A stretch of 51,138 bases of DNA from Pseudomonas sp. GM18. Lineage in GTDB: Bacteria; Pseudomonadota; Gammaproteobacteria; Pseudomonadales; Pseudomonadaceae. This document shows, one piece after another, positions 33,998 to 43,350 of the stretch. Made by a program: the position numbers and the translations under genes. Below the pieces are notes generated by a model. That model saw only the letters and a program-made list of their open reading frames with translations. It searched no databases and was not told the DNA's origin. The number at the start of each line of letters is the position of its first letter. Within the stretch, counting starts at the first letter, position 1. Location of the stretch: positions 1 through 51,138 of the forward strand of contig NZ_AKJT01000078.1 in the NCBI RefSeq assembly GCF_000282195.1, given 5' to 3'.

Positions 33998-35380
33998 ATG
34001 GAAACACGAAGCTTCAGCGCGGCAGAACGACTGGAACGGCTGCCCATCAGTGGTTATCACCGCATCATTTTCATCATCATCGCCCTGGCGTTTTTCTTCG
34101 ACTCCATGGACCTGGCGATGATGACCTTCCTGCTTGGCTCGATCAAAACCGAGTTCGGCCTGAGCACGGCGCAGGCCGGGTTGCTGGCCAGTTCGAGTTT
34201 CTTCGGCATGGTGGTGGGCGCCTCGCTGTCCGGCATGCTGGCCGACCGCTTCGGGCGCAAACCGGTGTTCCAGTGGAGCATTGTGTTGTGGGGCATCGCC
34301 AGCTATCTGTGCTCCACGGCGCAGAACGTCGAAACGCTGACGTTGTTCCGAATCCTCTTGGGGATCGGCATGGGCATGGAGTTTCCGATTGCGCAGTCGA
34401 TGCTGTCGGAGCTGATTCCGGCCAAGCGGCGTGGGCGTTACATCGCGTTGATGGACGGTTTTTGGCCGCTCGGTTTTGTGGCCGCCGGGGTGCTGTCGTA
34501 TTTCCTGTTGCCGGTGATTGGCTGGCGCGACATCTTTCTGGTGTTGGCGGTACCGGCGGTGTTCGTCCTGGCGATTCGTTTTTTCATTCCCGAGTCGCCG
34601 CGCTGGCTGGAACAGGCCGGGCATCATGATGTGGCGGACACGGTTTTGCGCCGCATCGAAGAACGGGTTCGGGCTTCATTGGGCCGTTCGGATCTGCCTG
34701 AGCCGATTCGCCTGCCCCGGGTGGCGAGTCAACCGGGCAACTTCTTCTCCGCGCTGCGGGAAATCTGGTCGGCACAGTATCGCCAGCGCACGATGATGAT
34801 CTGGAGCGTGTGGTTCTTCGCCTTGCTGGGTTTTTATGGCCTGACGTCCTGGCTCAGTGCGCTGTTGCAACAGTCGGGCTTCGCCGTGACCCAGTCGGTG
34901 TATTACACGGTGCTGATTTCCCTCGGCGGGATCCCCGGTTTCCTCATGGCCGCCTGGCTGGTGGAGCGTTGGGGGCGTAAGCCAGTGTGCGTCGTGACCA
35001 TGCTCGGCGGCGGGGTGATGGCGTTTCTTTATGGTCAGAGCGCGGTGTTCGGCGGCAACGTCAGCCTGTTGATCGCCTCGGGACTGCTGATGCAGTTCTT
35101 CCTGTTCGGCATGTGGGCGGTGCTCTACACCTACACCCCGGAGTTGTACCCGACGTCGGCACGGGCCACGGGCTCGGGGTTCGCTTCGGCCATCGGCCGG
35201 GTGGGTTCGCTGCTCGGGCCATTGGTGACCGGGCTGGTGTTCCCGATGACGGGGCAGGGCGGGGTGTTTGCGCTGGGGGCGATGTGCTTTGCGATTGCGG
35301 CGGGGGTGGTGTGGATCTTCGGGATGGAGACCCGGGGCAAGACCTTGGAAGAATTGAGCGAGCCGGTGACCGTCCGTTAA
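33998..35380 (+). CDS. MFS transporter, sugar-porter/NiaP-like
   Basis: A 460-residue carrier with twelve expected helices. It has DSMDLAMMTFLLGSI at helix 1, the loop GMLADRFGRKPVF, the PESPRWLEQAG motif after helix 6, and YTPELYPTSARATGSG in the C-terminal half. This is the pattern of vitamin or aromatic-acid carriers related to NiaP. GGGGGGAA lies before the ATG. It is preceded by the ArsR-like regulator on the same strand. Confidence 0.83.
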   Translation: METRSFSAAERLERLPISGYHRIIFIIIALAFFFDSMDLAMMTFLLGSIKTEFGLSTAQAGLLASSSFFGMVVGASLSGMLADRFGRKPVFQWSIVLWGIASYLCSTAQNVETLTLFRILLGIGMGMEFPIAQSMLSELIPAKRRGRYIALMDGFWPLGFVAAGVLSYFLLPVIGWRDIFLVLAVPAVFVLAIRFFIPESPRWLEQAGHHDVADTVLRRIEERVRASLGRSDLPEPIRLPRVASQPGNFFSALREIWSAQYRQRTMMIWSVWFFALLGFYGLTSWLSALLQQSGFAVTQSVYYTVLISLGGIPGFLMAAWLVERWGRKPVCVVTMLGGGVMAFLYGQSAVFGGNVSLLIASGLLMQFFLFGMWAVLYTYTPELYPTSARATGSGFASAIGRVGSLLGPLVTGLVFPMTGQGGVFALGAMCFAIAAGVVWIFGMETRGKTLEELSEPVTVR

Positions 35381-35386
35381 TCACCG

Positions 35387-35422
35387 AACCTGTGGGAGCG
35401 AGCAGGCTCGCTCCCACAGGTT
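35387..35422. terminator. 17-bp hairpin between convergent genes
   Basis: Arms AACCTGTGGGAGCGAGC and GCTCGCTCCCACAGGTT joined by AG. It lies between the MFS and the deaminase stop codons and is followed by a short T run on the plus strand. It is likely a bidirectional terminator built from a REP unit. Confidence 0.78.
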
Positions 35423-35435
35423 TATTGGGTGACCT

Positions 35436-36389
35436 TTAAGGTTTCACCAACCGTGCATCCAGGCTGTTCTGCGCCAAACGCTTGGCCTGATCCTGGGTCA
35501 TGCCCAAATCGGTGTACAGCGCGTGGAAGTTCTCGGTGACATAGCCGCCAAAGTACGCCGGGTCATCGGAGTTCACCGTGACCTTCACACCGCGCTCGAG
35601 CATCTCGAGTATGTTGTGCTGGGACATGTGATCGAACACGCAGAGTTTGGTGTTCGACAACGGGCACACCGTCAGCGGGATCTGCTCGTCGATGATCCGC
35701 TGCATCAAACGCTCGTCTTCGATGGCGCGCACGCCATGGTCGATGCGCTGGATTTTCAGCAGATCGAGGGCTTCCCAGATGTACTCGGGCGGGCCTTCTT
35801 CACCGGCGTGGGCCACGGTCAGGAAGCCTTCGTGGCGAGCACGGTCAAACACGCGCTGGAACTTGCTCGGCGGGTGGCCCATCTCCGAACTGTCCAGGCC
35901 CACGGCGACAAACGCATCGCGGAACGGCAGCGCCTGGTCGAGGGTTTTCTGCGCTTCGTCTTCGCTCAAGTGGCGCAGGAAGCTGAGGATCAAACCGCTG
36001 GTGATGCCCAGTTGCTGTTCGCCATCCTTCAACGCGGCGGCGATGCCATTAAGCACCACTTCGAACGGGATGCCACGGTCGGTGTGGGTTTGCGGGTCGA
36101 AGAACGGTTCGGTGTGAATCACGTTCTGTTCCTTGCAGCGCAACAGGTAGGCCCAGGTCAGGTCGTAGAAATCCTGGGAGGTGCGCAACACATCGGCGCC
36201 CTGGTAATACAGGTCGAGAAACTCTTGCAGGTTGTTGAAGGCGTAGGCCTTGCGCAGGGTGTCGACGTCGCTCCACGGCAGGGCAATCTTGTTGCGTTCG
36301 GCCAGGGCGAACAGCAGCTCAGGCTCCAGCGAACCTTCCAGGTGCAAGTGCAATTCTGCCTTGGGCAGAGCGTTCAGCCAGTCGTACAT
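35436..36389 (-). CDS. add: Adenosine deaminase family, probably adenine deaminase
   Basis: A 317-residue zinc amidohydrolase with the ADA pattern: HLHLEGS (H14, H16), TVAHAGEEGPPEY with the metal His and catalytic Glu, RIDHG and VNSDDPAYFGG. The P. aeruginosa homologue PA0148 was, as I recall, shown to prefer adenine over adenosine, so the product is probably hypoxanthine plus ammonia. It lies at the end of a purine region. Database entries may call it adenosine deaminase. Confidence 0.88.
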   Translation of the reverse strand: MYDWLNALPKAELHLHLEGSLEPELLFALAERNKIALPWSDVDTLRKAYAFNNLQEFLDLYYQGADVLRTSQDFYDLTWAYLLRCKEQNVIHTEPFFDPQTHTDRGIPFEVVLNGIAAALKDGEQQLGITSGLILSFLRHLSEDEAQKTLDQALPFRDAFVAVGLDSSEMGHPPSKFQRVFDRARHEGFLTVAHAGEEGPPEYIWEALDLLKIQRIDHGVRAIEDERLMQRIIDEQIPLTVCPLSNTKLCVFDHMSQHNILEMLERGVKVTVNSDDPAYFGGYVTENFHALYTDLGMTQDQAKRLAQNSLDARLVKP

Positions 36390-36470
36390 TTTTGAAATCT
36401 CATCAGGTGCAATGAGGGCATTCTACAGATGCCCGCAGAAACAATGAGTAAAACCTGACCAGCCGGTTCA

Positions 36471-37436
36471 TTACACGGCTTTCTGTTCCCGCCGATAGGC
36501 GTAGGTGTCGGCGAAGCGCGAGAGCAGGAATTCGGCGCAGGTGGTGGCCGGATACTTCGCCGGATGCTGTTCGTCCTGGCAACCGGGCAGGCATTCGATG
36601 GGTGTGTCGGGGTGTGGCTCGGCAAAGAACGGCATCGAGTACCGATCCACCCTCAGCGGGCTGATCACCCGATGCGGTGTCGACAGATAACGGTCGTTGC
36701 TCCAGCGCGCCATCATGTCGCCGAGGTTGACCACGAATGTGCCTTCGATCGGCGGCGCATCGATCCATTGGCCTTTTACGTTCCGCACTTGCAAGCCGCC
36801 AGCGGCATCCTGATAGAGCAGGGTGATGCAGCCGTAATCGGTATGGGCGCCGGCGCCTTGTTGATCGGAGGAGCTGGCCGTGTGGCGTGGCGGGTAATGA
36901 ATCATCCGCAGCACACTGACCGGTTCTCTGAAACGGCTATCGAAGAAGTCACGCTCGATGCCCAGCGCCAGGGTCATGGCCCGCAGCAGGGTTTGCGCGA
37001 GTGCTTGCATGTCGACGTAGTGTTGCTCCATCAGCGATTCCCAACCGGGCAGCGACGGATGACGGTTGGGCCCGCGCAAGGGTTTTTCCGCCAGCACCTC
37101 GGGATGATCGGCCGGCAGGTGCAGGCCCATGTCGAAGGTTTCTTTCAGGTCGCTGGGTTTGCTCGGGTCGAGTTGTTCAGTGGCGATGGCGCCGTAGCCG
37201 CGGTGGTGGCGGGTCTGGGTGATGTCGATCTTGAGTTTTTCGGCGGTGGGCAGGGCGAAGAAGCGTTGGGCATGGTCGAGCACGGCACTGATACGCTCTG
37301 CCGAAATCGGGTGGCCTTTGATGTAGAAAAAGCCCCATTCGCGGCAGGCGTGGTCGATTTCTGTGGCGACCGATTGCCAGGCTTGAGCGTCATCGCTGTA
37401 GAGCGGGGCGATGTCGATGATCGGGAGTTGGTTCAT
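36471..37436 (-). CDS. 2-oxoglutarate/Fe(II)-dependent oxygenase (IPNS family)
   Basis: A 321-residue non-haem iron oxygenase of the isopenicillin N synthase family. The N-terminal DIOX part starts LPIIDIAPLYSDD. The iron site is HTD in AGAHTDYGCITLLYQD plus the His of STPHRVISP, and the 2-oxoglutarate Arg is in RYSMPFF. The substrate is unknown. It is the counterpart of PA0147 and sits in a purine cluster, so a purine or nucleoside substrate is a fair guess. It also resembles enzymes that handle small organic acids. Confidence 0.85.
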   Translation of the reverse strand: MNQLPIIDIAPLYSDDAQAWQSVATEIDHACREWGFFYIKGHPISAERISAVLDHAQRFFALPTAEKLKIDITQTRHHRGYGAIATEQLDPSKPSDLKETFDMGLHLPADHPEVLAEKPLRGPNRHPSLPGWESLMEQHYVDMQALAQTLLRAMTLALGIERDFFDSRFREPVSVLRMIHYPPRHTASSSDQQGAGAHTDYGCITLLYQDAAGGLQVRNVKGQWIDAPPIEGTFVVNLGDMMARWSNDRYLSTPHRVISPLRVDRYSMPFFAEPHPDTPIECLPGCQDEQHPAKYPATTCAEFLLSRFADTYAYRREQKAV

Positions 37437-37471
37437 TGACGGTTCCAGGCGAGGTTTGGTGCTGGGGCCAA

Positions 37472-37552
37472 AAGATCGCAGCCTCGCTTCGCTCGACAGC
37501 TCCTACAGGTGTAAGCCAATCCATGTAGGCGCTGCCGCAGGCTGCGATCTTG
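37472..37552. repeat. Inverted repeat downstream of the BMP gene
   Basis: Arms AAGATCGCAGCCT and AGGCTGCGATCTT with about 55 bases between them that contain a second short complement. The same unit flanks the other side of the BMP gene (38728-38791). Confidence 0.75.
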
Positions 37553-37572
37553 GCGGTGTCACGGGTAAAAAA

Positions 37573-38655
37573 TCACTTCGGCATATCGGCCTTCATGCCT
37601 TCCACGTAGTAGTTCATCGACGCCAGTTCCGCATTGGTCGCACTCACGCCCGCCGGGATTTTCTCCACGCCGGCCTGGTCCTTGATCGGCCCGGTGAATG
37701 GATGCAGCGCACCGCTCTTGATGTCGGCAATGATCTGCTCGGCTTCGGTTTTCACCGCGGCCGGCACCAGGTCGCTGATTGGTAGCTCAACCGTGCCTTC
37801 CTGCAGACCGCCCCAGTAATCCTGGGATTTCCATGTATGGTCGAGCACGCTTTGAGTCGCCTGAATGTAGTGCGGGCCCCAGTCGTTGACGATAGACGTC
37901 AACACCGCTTTCGGCCCGAAGTGCGCCATGTCCGATGCATAGCCGACGGCATATACGCCACGCCGTTCGGCGGCCTGGATCGGTGCCGGGCTGTCGGTGT
38001 GCTGGAACACCACGTCCACGCCCTGATCGATCAGCGCATTGGCGGCGTCGGCTTCCTTGCCCGGATCGAACCAGGAATTGACCCACACCACTTTGATCTC
38101 GGTGCCCGGGTTGTACTTGTTCAGGGCCAGTTGGATGGCGTTGATGTCGCGGATCACTTCCGGGATCGGGAACGAGGCGACATAGCCGATTTTCTTGGTC
38201 TTGGTCATCTTCGCGGCGAGGAAACCACCGACGTAGCGGCCCTCGTAAGTACGTGCCAGGTAAGTGCCGAGGTTCTTGTCCTGCTTGTAGCCGGTGGCGT
38301 GTTCGAAGGTCACCTTGGGAAATTGTTTGGCGACTTTCAGGGTCGGGTTCATGTAGCCGAAAGACGTGGTGAAGATCAGGTCGTACTTGTCCTTGGCCAT
38401 GTTGCGGATCACCCGCTCGGCATCGGCGCCTTCGGCGACGTTCTCTACGTAGTTGGTGGTGATCTGGTCGCCGAACTTCTCCGCCAGTGCCTTGCGTCCC
38501 TGTTCATGCTGATACGTCCAGCCGTGGTCACCGATCGGGCCGATATAGACGAAGCCGACTTTCAGCGGGTCGACGGCACTGGCGGTCAGGCTGGCGCTCA
38601 GACCGATGGCTGCGGCGACAGCGCAAAGCAGCTGCTTCAACGGACGTTTGTGCAT
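37573..38655 (-). CDS. BMP-family nucleoside/nucleobase-binding protein
   Basis: A 360-residue periplasmic binding protein of the BMP/Med/PnrA family. The signal peptide is LLCAVAAAIGLSASLTASA. The mature part has VGFVYIGPIGDHGWTYQHEQ and the second-lobe motif DVVFQHTDSPAPIQAAERRG. Such proteins deliver purine nucleosides or bases to an ABC importer. I use ATG at 38655, with GGAG 9 bases upstream, not 38670. Its probable permeases and ATPase are 3-6 kb away at 41310-44916, separated by the deaminase and an SDR. Confidence 0.88.
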   Translation of the reverse strand: MHKRPLKQLLCAVAAAIGLSASLTASAVDPLKVGFVYIGPIGDHGWTYQHEQGRKALAEKFGDQITTNYVENVAEGADAERVIRNMAKDKYDLIFTTSFGYMNPTLKVAKQFPKVTFEHATGYKQDKNLGTYLARTYEGRYVGGFLAAKMTKTKKIGYVASFPIPEVIRDINAIQLALNKYNPGTEIKVVWVNSWFDPGKEADAANALIDQGVDVVFQHTDSPAPIQAAERRGVYAVGYASDMAHFGPKAVLTSIVNDWGPHYIQATQSVLDHTWKSQDYWGGLQEGTVELPISDLVPAAVKTEAEQIIADIKSGALHPFTGPIKDQAGVEKIPAGVSATNAELASMNYYVEGMKADMPK

Positions 38656-38727
38656 GAACTGGAACTCCATTTTGTTGTGAGGTGTGCCAGGTCAATGCAA
38701 ATTGCTGACCAACAGGACAACAAAATA

Positions 38728-38791
38728 AAAAGATCGCAGCCTTCGGCATGAGTCACGCTCCTGTAGGAGCTGCCGAAGGCTGCGATCTTTT
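38728..38791. repeat. Inverted repeat upstream of the BMP gene
   Basis: Arms AAAAGATCGCAGCCTTCGGC (38728-38747) and its complement (38771-38791). It is a 21-bp stem with a loop of about 22 bases. It ends in a T run on the plus strand and could terminate transcription. Confidence 0.8.
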
Positions 38792-38892
38792 GATGTTCAA
38801 TTCATCGCTGGAGCCAACCCGGTGCATTGGCTCCAGCTCATGCCATCCGCTGGTGCGGGCGCCTCACACAAAACGGTGGGAGCGGGGGGGTA

Positions 38893-40251
38893 TCAGGTGC
38901 CGGCGATCAACTGCCGGGCCGCCTGGCTGTGATCGGCGATCAACCCTTTCAGATCCAGCCCCTCAACCTGCCCATCGATCACCCGCCACTTTCCGCCGAC
39001 CATCACCCGGTCCGCCCGGTCCGCGCCGCACAGCAGCAGCGCCGAAACCGGATCGTGGCTGCCGGAGAAGCGCAGCTCATCGAGTTTGAACAGCGCCAGA
39101 TCGGCTTGCTTGCCCACCGCCAGTTCGCCGATATCGCTGCGCCCGAGCAACTGCGCCGAGCCCTTGGTGGCCCAGCCCAATACGCGTTCCGGGGTGATCT
39201 TCTCCGCGCCATAACGCAGGCGCTGGATGTACAGCGCCTGACGGGTTTCGAGCATCATGTTCGAGGCATCGTTGGACGCCGAACCGTCCACCCCCAAGCC
39301 CAGCAACGCGCCAGCATCGGTCAATTCGATGGTCGGGCAAATCCCTGAAGCCAGGCGCATGTTCGAACTTGGGCAATGGCAAATACCGGTGCCGGCCGCG
39401 CCGAGGCGGGCGATTTCGTCGGGGTTGAAATGAATGCCGTGGGCCAGCCAGGTGCGTGGGCCGAGCCAGCCGACGCTGTCCAGATAATCCACGGTGCGCA
39501 GGCCGAAGCGTTGCAGGCAGAAGTCTTCTTCGTCGAGGGTTTCGGCCAGGTGAGTGTGCAGGCGCACGTCGAGGGTGTTCGCCAGTTCGGCGCTGGCGGA
39601 CATGATTTCCGGGGTTACCGAAAACGGCGAGCACGGCGCCAAAGCGATCTGGATTTGCGCGCCGTCACCACGTTCGTGGTACTCGGCAATCAAGCGCTGG
39701 CTGTCGGCGAGAATCACTTCGCCTTCCTGGACAGTTTGCTGCGGCGGCAGCCCCCCGTCTTTTTCACCGAGGCTCATCGAGCCGCGAGTGAGCATGGCGC
39801 GCATGCCCAGTTCGCGGACGCTCTCGACCTGCACGTCGATCGCATTTTCCAGGCCTTCGGGAAACAGGTAATGGTGATCAGCCGCAGTGGTGCAGCCGGA
39901 CAGCAGCAACTCGGCCAAGGCGACTTTGGTGGCGAGGGCGAGTTTTTCCGGCGTGAGTCGCGCCCAGACCGGATAGAGGGTTTTCAGCCACGGGAACAAC
40001 GGCTGATTGACCACCGGCGCCCAGGCGCGGGTCAGGGTTTGATAGAAGTGGTGATGGGTGTTGATCAGCCCCGGCAGGATTACGTGTTCGCGGGCATCGA
40101 AGACTTGTCCACAGGGGGCGGACGGTTGCTGGCCGGCGCCGAGCACTTCGACGATCAAACCGTCTTGCAGCACCAGACCGCCACGGGCATCGAGCGCGTT
40201 GGCCGTGAAAATGGCGAGGGGATTTTTTAACCAGGTACGGGTCGCAGGCAT
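38893..40251 (-). CDS. 8-oxoguanine deaminase-type amidohydrolase
   Basis: A 452-residue cytosine/guanine deaminase-like zinc enzyme. It has the metal site in PGLINTHHHFYQTLTRAW, HLAETLDEEDF, the His of LAHGIHFN and the Asp of LGLGVDGSASND. The homologue PA0142 was, as I recall, shown to deaminate 8-oxoguanine to urate, and the gene lies in the same neighbourhood there. Guanine-like or isocytosine-like substrates cannot be excluded. It would feed oxidised guanine into purine breakdown. Confidence 0.87.
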   Translation of the reverse strand: MPATRTWLKNPLAIFTANALDARGGLVLQDGLIVEVLGAGQQPSAPCGQVFDAREHVILPGLINTHHHFYQTLTRAWAPVVNQPLFPWLKTLYPVWARLTPEKLALATKVALAELLLSGCTTAADHHYLFPEGLENAIDVQVESVRELGMRAMLTRGSMSLGEKDGGLPPQQTVQEGEVILADSQRLIAEYHERGDGAQIQIALAPCSPFSVTPEIMSASAELANTLDVRLHTHLAETLDEEDFCLQRFGLRTVDYLDSVGWLGPRTWLAHGIHFNPDEIARLGAAGTGICHCPSSNMRLASGICPTIELTDAGALLGLGVDGSASNDASNMMLETRQALYIQRLRYGAEKITPERVLGWATKGSAQLLGRSDIGELAVGKQADLALFKLDELRFSGSHDPVSALLLCGADRADRVMVGGKWRVIDGQVEGLDLKGLIADHSQAARQLIAGT

Positions 40252-40361
40252 AGTGGCCGGCTCCTCTGAAAGTTGGGTTCAGGGTTGCCAGCTCAGTGTT
40301 GCCCTGTCTGCTGATCCAGGGTCGCCGCGGGGGGCGAGGTGCGGAGTTTCAATCAAAAAAG

Positions 40362-40460
40362 CTTCGCGGGCAAGTCGGATCGCCGCACCGCTCGCTTCTA
40401 CAGGTCCGACGCATGACCTTGTAGGAGCGAGCGGTGCGGCGATCCGACTTGCCCGCGAAG
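40362..40460. repeat. Hairpin of about 44 base pairs (REP pair)
   Basis: Left arm 40362-40406 and right arm 40415-40460 are complementary along their whole length except for one G-T pair and one bulged base; the loop is 8 bases. It is made of two facing REP units (CTTCGCGGGCAAG type) and lies between the SDR and the deaminase. Confidence 0.85.
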
Positions 40461-40480
40461 GCGTCAAATCCAATACCCAT

Positions 40481-41167
40481 TTACCAGGGAATGGTCTCGC
40501 CCCGGTAGTTCACAAAATGATGCCCGCCCTTGCCGGCATACGCATTCACCTGATCGATCAACCCGCGGGTGCTGGTTTCCACATCAATGTCGGCACCTTC
40601 GCCACCCATGTCGGTCTTCACCCAGCCCGGGTGCAGCGACAGTACGGTGAGTTTCTGCTCGCCCAGTTGCGTGACGAAGCTGTTGGTCATCGAGTTCAGC
40701 GCCGCTTTGCTGGCCTTGTACAGCGCCAGCTCCGGCGCGTCGGGCATGGTCACACTGCCCAGCACCGAACTCATGAACGCCAGCACGCCGCGGCCTTCAC
40801 GAATCTGCCCGACGAAACGCTGGGCCAGGTTGATCGGCGCCACGGCGTTGGTGAAGAACAATTGACCGACCTCGGCCAGGGTCGCGCCACCCGGTGTCTG
40901 GACCTCCGGCCCCTTGACCCCGGCATTCACGAACAACAGGTCGAACACCTCGCCCTTGAGCTTTTGGCTGAGGGCGATGACCGCTTGCTGATCGTCCATG
41001 TCGAGTTTTTCGATCCGCACCTTGCCCAACGCCTGCAAGGCTTCGGCGCTCTGCGGGTTGCGCACGGTGGCGGTGACTTGCCAGCCGTCGGCCAGCAGGG
41101 TTTTCACCAGACCGAGGCCCAGGCCCCGGGAGGCGCCGATGATGAGTGCGGTTTTTGCCGTGGACAT
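40481..41167 (-). CDS. Short-chain dehydrogenase (CsgA-like)
   Basis: A 228-residue SDR with the cofactor motif GASRGLGLGLV, VNAGV, the Ser region MSSVLGS and the active-site YKASK. It is short and of the CsgA/C-factor-like type. The substrate is unknown. It lies between the ABC permease gene and the deaminase on the same strand, with 142 bases before it, so it may not share their operon. Confidence 0.83.
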   Translation of the reverse strand: MSTAKTALIIGASRGLGLGLVKTLLADGWQVTATVRNPQSAEALQALGKVRIEKLDMDDQQAVIALSQKLKGEVFDLLFVNAGVKGPEVQTPGGATLAEVGQLFFTNAVAPINLAQRFVGQIREGRGVLAFMSSVLGSVTMPDAPELALYKASKAALNSMTNSFVTQLGEQKLTVLSLHPGWVKTDMGGEGADIDVETSTRGLIDQVNAYAGKGGHHFVNYRGETIPW

Positions 41168-41309
41168 GAATGGCTTCCTTGATAAGTGAGGATCACGGAT
41201 TCAAAGGACAGGCATTGGCAGGGTCGGGCGCCTGCCACAGCGCGGCGACGCTGCTGCCGATTTGACCCTGGAGCATACTCCAGGCTTTAGCCTTGTTGCT
41301 CCCTGATTT

Positions 41310-42233
41310 TTACCCGGCCCGCCACGGCTGCCCCAATGACACCGGCGCATACAACCGCGTGCGCACCGCATCCCGGGACAACAGCACCAACACCACAATG
41401 GTCGCGACATACGGCAGCATCGCCAGCAGACTCGACGGAATCGCCAGCCCCAACCCCTGCGCCACCAAATGCAGAATGCTGGCGAGACCGAACAGGTATG
41501 CCCCAAGCAGCAACCGCCATACCCGCCAACTGGCGAACACCACCAGCGCCAGGGCAATCCAACCGCGACCGGCGCTCATGTTTTCCGCCCACATCGGCGT
41601 GTAGGCCAGCGACAGATAAGCCCCGGCCAACCCCGCCATCGACCCGCCAAACAACACCGCCAGCGTGCGTACGCGCAACACCGGCAAGCCCATCGCACTG
41701 GCGGCGTCCGGGCTTTCGCCGACCGCCTGAATAATCAACCCGACGCGACTTTTCAGAATCACCCAGGCCACCAGCGCAAACAGGGCAAACGACAGATACA
41801 CCAGCAGGTCCTGGGCAAACAGCATCCGCCCGATCAGCGGGATTTCACTCAGATAAGGAATCGCCACCGGCTCGAAACCCGTCAGCGGTTTGCCGACCCA
41901 CGCAGCGCCAACGAAGGTCGACAGGCCCACGCCAAAGATCGTCAATGCCAACCCGGTCGCCACCTGATTGGCGTTGAACACCAGCGCCACCAAGGCGAAC
42001 AGCGACGACAACAGCATTCCGGCGAACATTGCCAGCAACACACCAAGCCAGAGATTGCCGCTGTTCAGCGCGACGATAAAACCGATCACCGCGCCAAACA
42101 GCATCATGCCTTCCTGCCCAAGGTTCAGGACGCCGCTTTTCTCGCAAATCAGCTCGCCCAGCGCCACCAACAACAGCGGTGTGCCGCAGCGAACCATGGC
42201 ATAGAAAATATTGCTCAGCAGATCGATGTCCAT
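41310..42233 (-). CDS. ABC transporter permease 2 (nucleoside/nucleobase type)
   Basis: A 307-residue permease of the BPD_transp_2 family (PnrD/YufQ-like). It has about eight to nine helices and the signature ICEKSGVLNLGQEGMMLFGA. I use ATG at 42233, 7 bases after AGGAG; a GTG one codon upstream is less well spaced. The ATG shares one base with the stop of permease 1 (TGATG). It should import purine nucleosides or bases with permease 1, the ATPase and the BMP protein. Confidence 0.88.
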   Translation of the reverse strand: MDIDLLSNIFYAMVRCGTPLLLVALGELICEKSGVLNLGQEGMMLFGAVIGFIVALNSGNLWLGVLLAMFAGMLLSSLFALVALVFNANQVATGLALTIFGVGLSTFVGAAWVGKPLTGFEPVAIPYLSEIPLIGRMLFAQDLLVYLSFALFALVAWVILKSRVGLIIQAVGESPDAASAMGLPVLRVRTLAVLFGGSMAGLAGAYLSLAYTPMWAENMSAGRGWIALALVVFASWRVWRLLLGAYLFGLASILHLVAQGLGLAIPSSLLAMLPYVATIVVLVLLSRDAVRTRLYAPVSLGQPWRAG

Positions 42234-43339
42234 CACAAGGCTCCTGCTTGTACGGCGGTGGTCGAGGTGCGCCGTACCCAGCGCAGGTTCAAACGTGGTC
42301 GGTAGAGAATCAGCACGTCACTGGCCAGCAGGAAAAACAGCATCATCCCCTGGAACAATTGAGTGATGGCTTGCGGCAGGTTCATGCTCATCTGCGCGCT
42401 CTCGCCACCGATGTACAGCAGCGCCATCAACAGGCTGGAAAACAGGATGCCGACGGGATTCAGCCGCCCGAGAAACGCCACAGTGATCGCCGCATAGCCA
42501 TAACCCGGCGAGACCTGCGGCACCAATTGGCCGATGGGCCCGGTGACTTCGCAAACCCCGGCCAGCCCCGCCAGGCCGCCGCTGATCAACAGCGCCAGCC
42601 AGATCAGCCGCTTCTCGCGAAAGCCGACGAAACCCGCCGCGCGCTTGTCCAGCCCGAGCACTTTGATCTGGAAACCGACAAAGCTCTTCTGCAACAACAC
42701 CCACACCGCTACCAGTGCGAGCAAGGCGAAATACACGCCCGCATGAACCCGACCGTCCTCCATCAACAGCGGCAAACGACTGGCATCGCCAAACATCGCC
42801 GACTCCGGAAAGTTGAACCCGGCCGGGTCCTTCAGCGGCCCGTGGACACAGAACAGCAGCAGGTTCAAAGCGATGTAATTGAGCATGATGCTGGTCAGGA
42901 TTTCATTGGCGTTGAAGCGTGTGCGTAACCACGCCGTCAACCCGGCCCACGCGGCACCGGCCAAGGTGCCGGTGAGCAGGATCAACACCAGCGCCCAACG
43001 ACTTTGCAGGCCAATGATGTTTACCGCCAACGCACTGCCGGCCAAGGCACCGAGCAGCAACTGACCTTCGGCGCCGATGTTCCAGATCCGTGCCTGATAC
43101 GCCACTGCCAGGCCCAATGCACAGAGCAGAATCGGCAACGCTTTAACCAACAGTTCGGAGACGCCGTACACGTCGCTGATCGGTGCAATCAACAGGGTGT
43201 GCAAGGTCAGCAATGGGTCGTGGCCCAGCGCGATAAACAACAATGAGCCGCAGCCCAGGGTCAACACAGCCGCCAGCAATGGCGAGCACCACAACATCAG
43301 GCGCGATTGCTGGCCACGGGGTTCGAGAGAAAGCAGCAT
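42233..43339 (-). CDS. ABC transporter permease 1 (nucleoside/nucleobase type)
   Basis: A 368-residue permease of the same family (PnrC/YufP-like) with a longer N-terminus and an additional helix. The core motif is AYQARIWNIGAEGQLLLGA, and NEILTSIMLNYIALNLL is typical of this subfamily. GGAG lies 7 bases before the ATG at 43339; the open frame goes on to 43468 but lies inside the ATPase gene. It starts 11 bases after the ATPase stop. Confidence 0.88.
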   Translation of the reverse strand: MLLSLEPRGQQSRLMLWCSPLLAAVLTLGCGSLLFIALGHDPLLTLHTLLIAPISDVYGVSELLVKALPILLCALGLAVAYQARIWNIGAEGQLLLGALAGSALAVNIIGLQSRWALVLILLTGTLAGAAWAGLTAWLRTRFNANEILTSIMLNYIALNLLLFCVHGPLKDPAGFNFPESAMFGDASRLPLLMEDGRVHAGVYFALLALVAVWVLLQKSFVGFQIKVLGLDKRAAGFVGFREKRLIWLALLISGGLAGLAGVCEVTGPIGQLVPQVSPGYGYAAITVAFLGRLNPVGILFSSLLMALLYIGGESAQMSMNLPQAITQLFQGMMLFFLLASDVLILYRPRLNLRWVRRTSTTAVQAGAL

Positions 43340-43350
43340 GTGAAACTCCG

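Noticed and set aside
40058..41182. A 374-codon frame opposite the deaminase start and the SDR
   Set aside because: It reads through a 44-bp hairpin and is antisense to an SDR with intact motifs.
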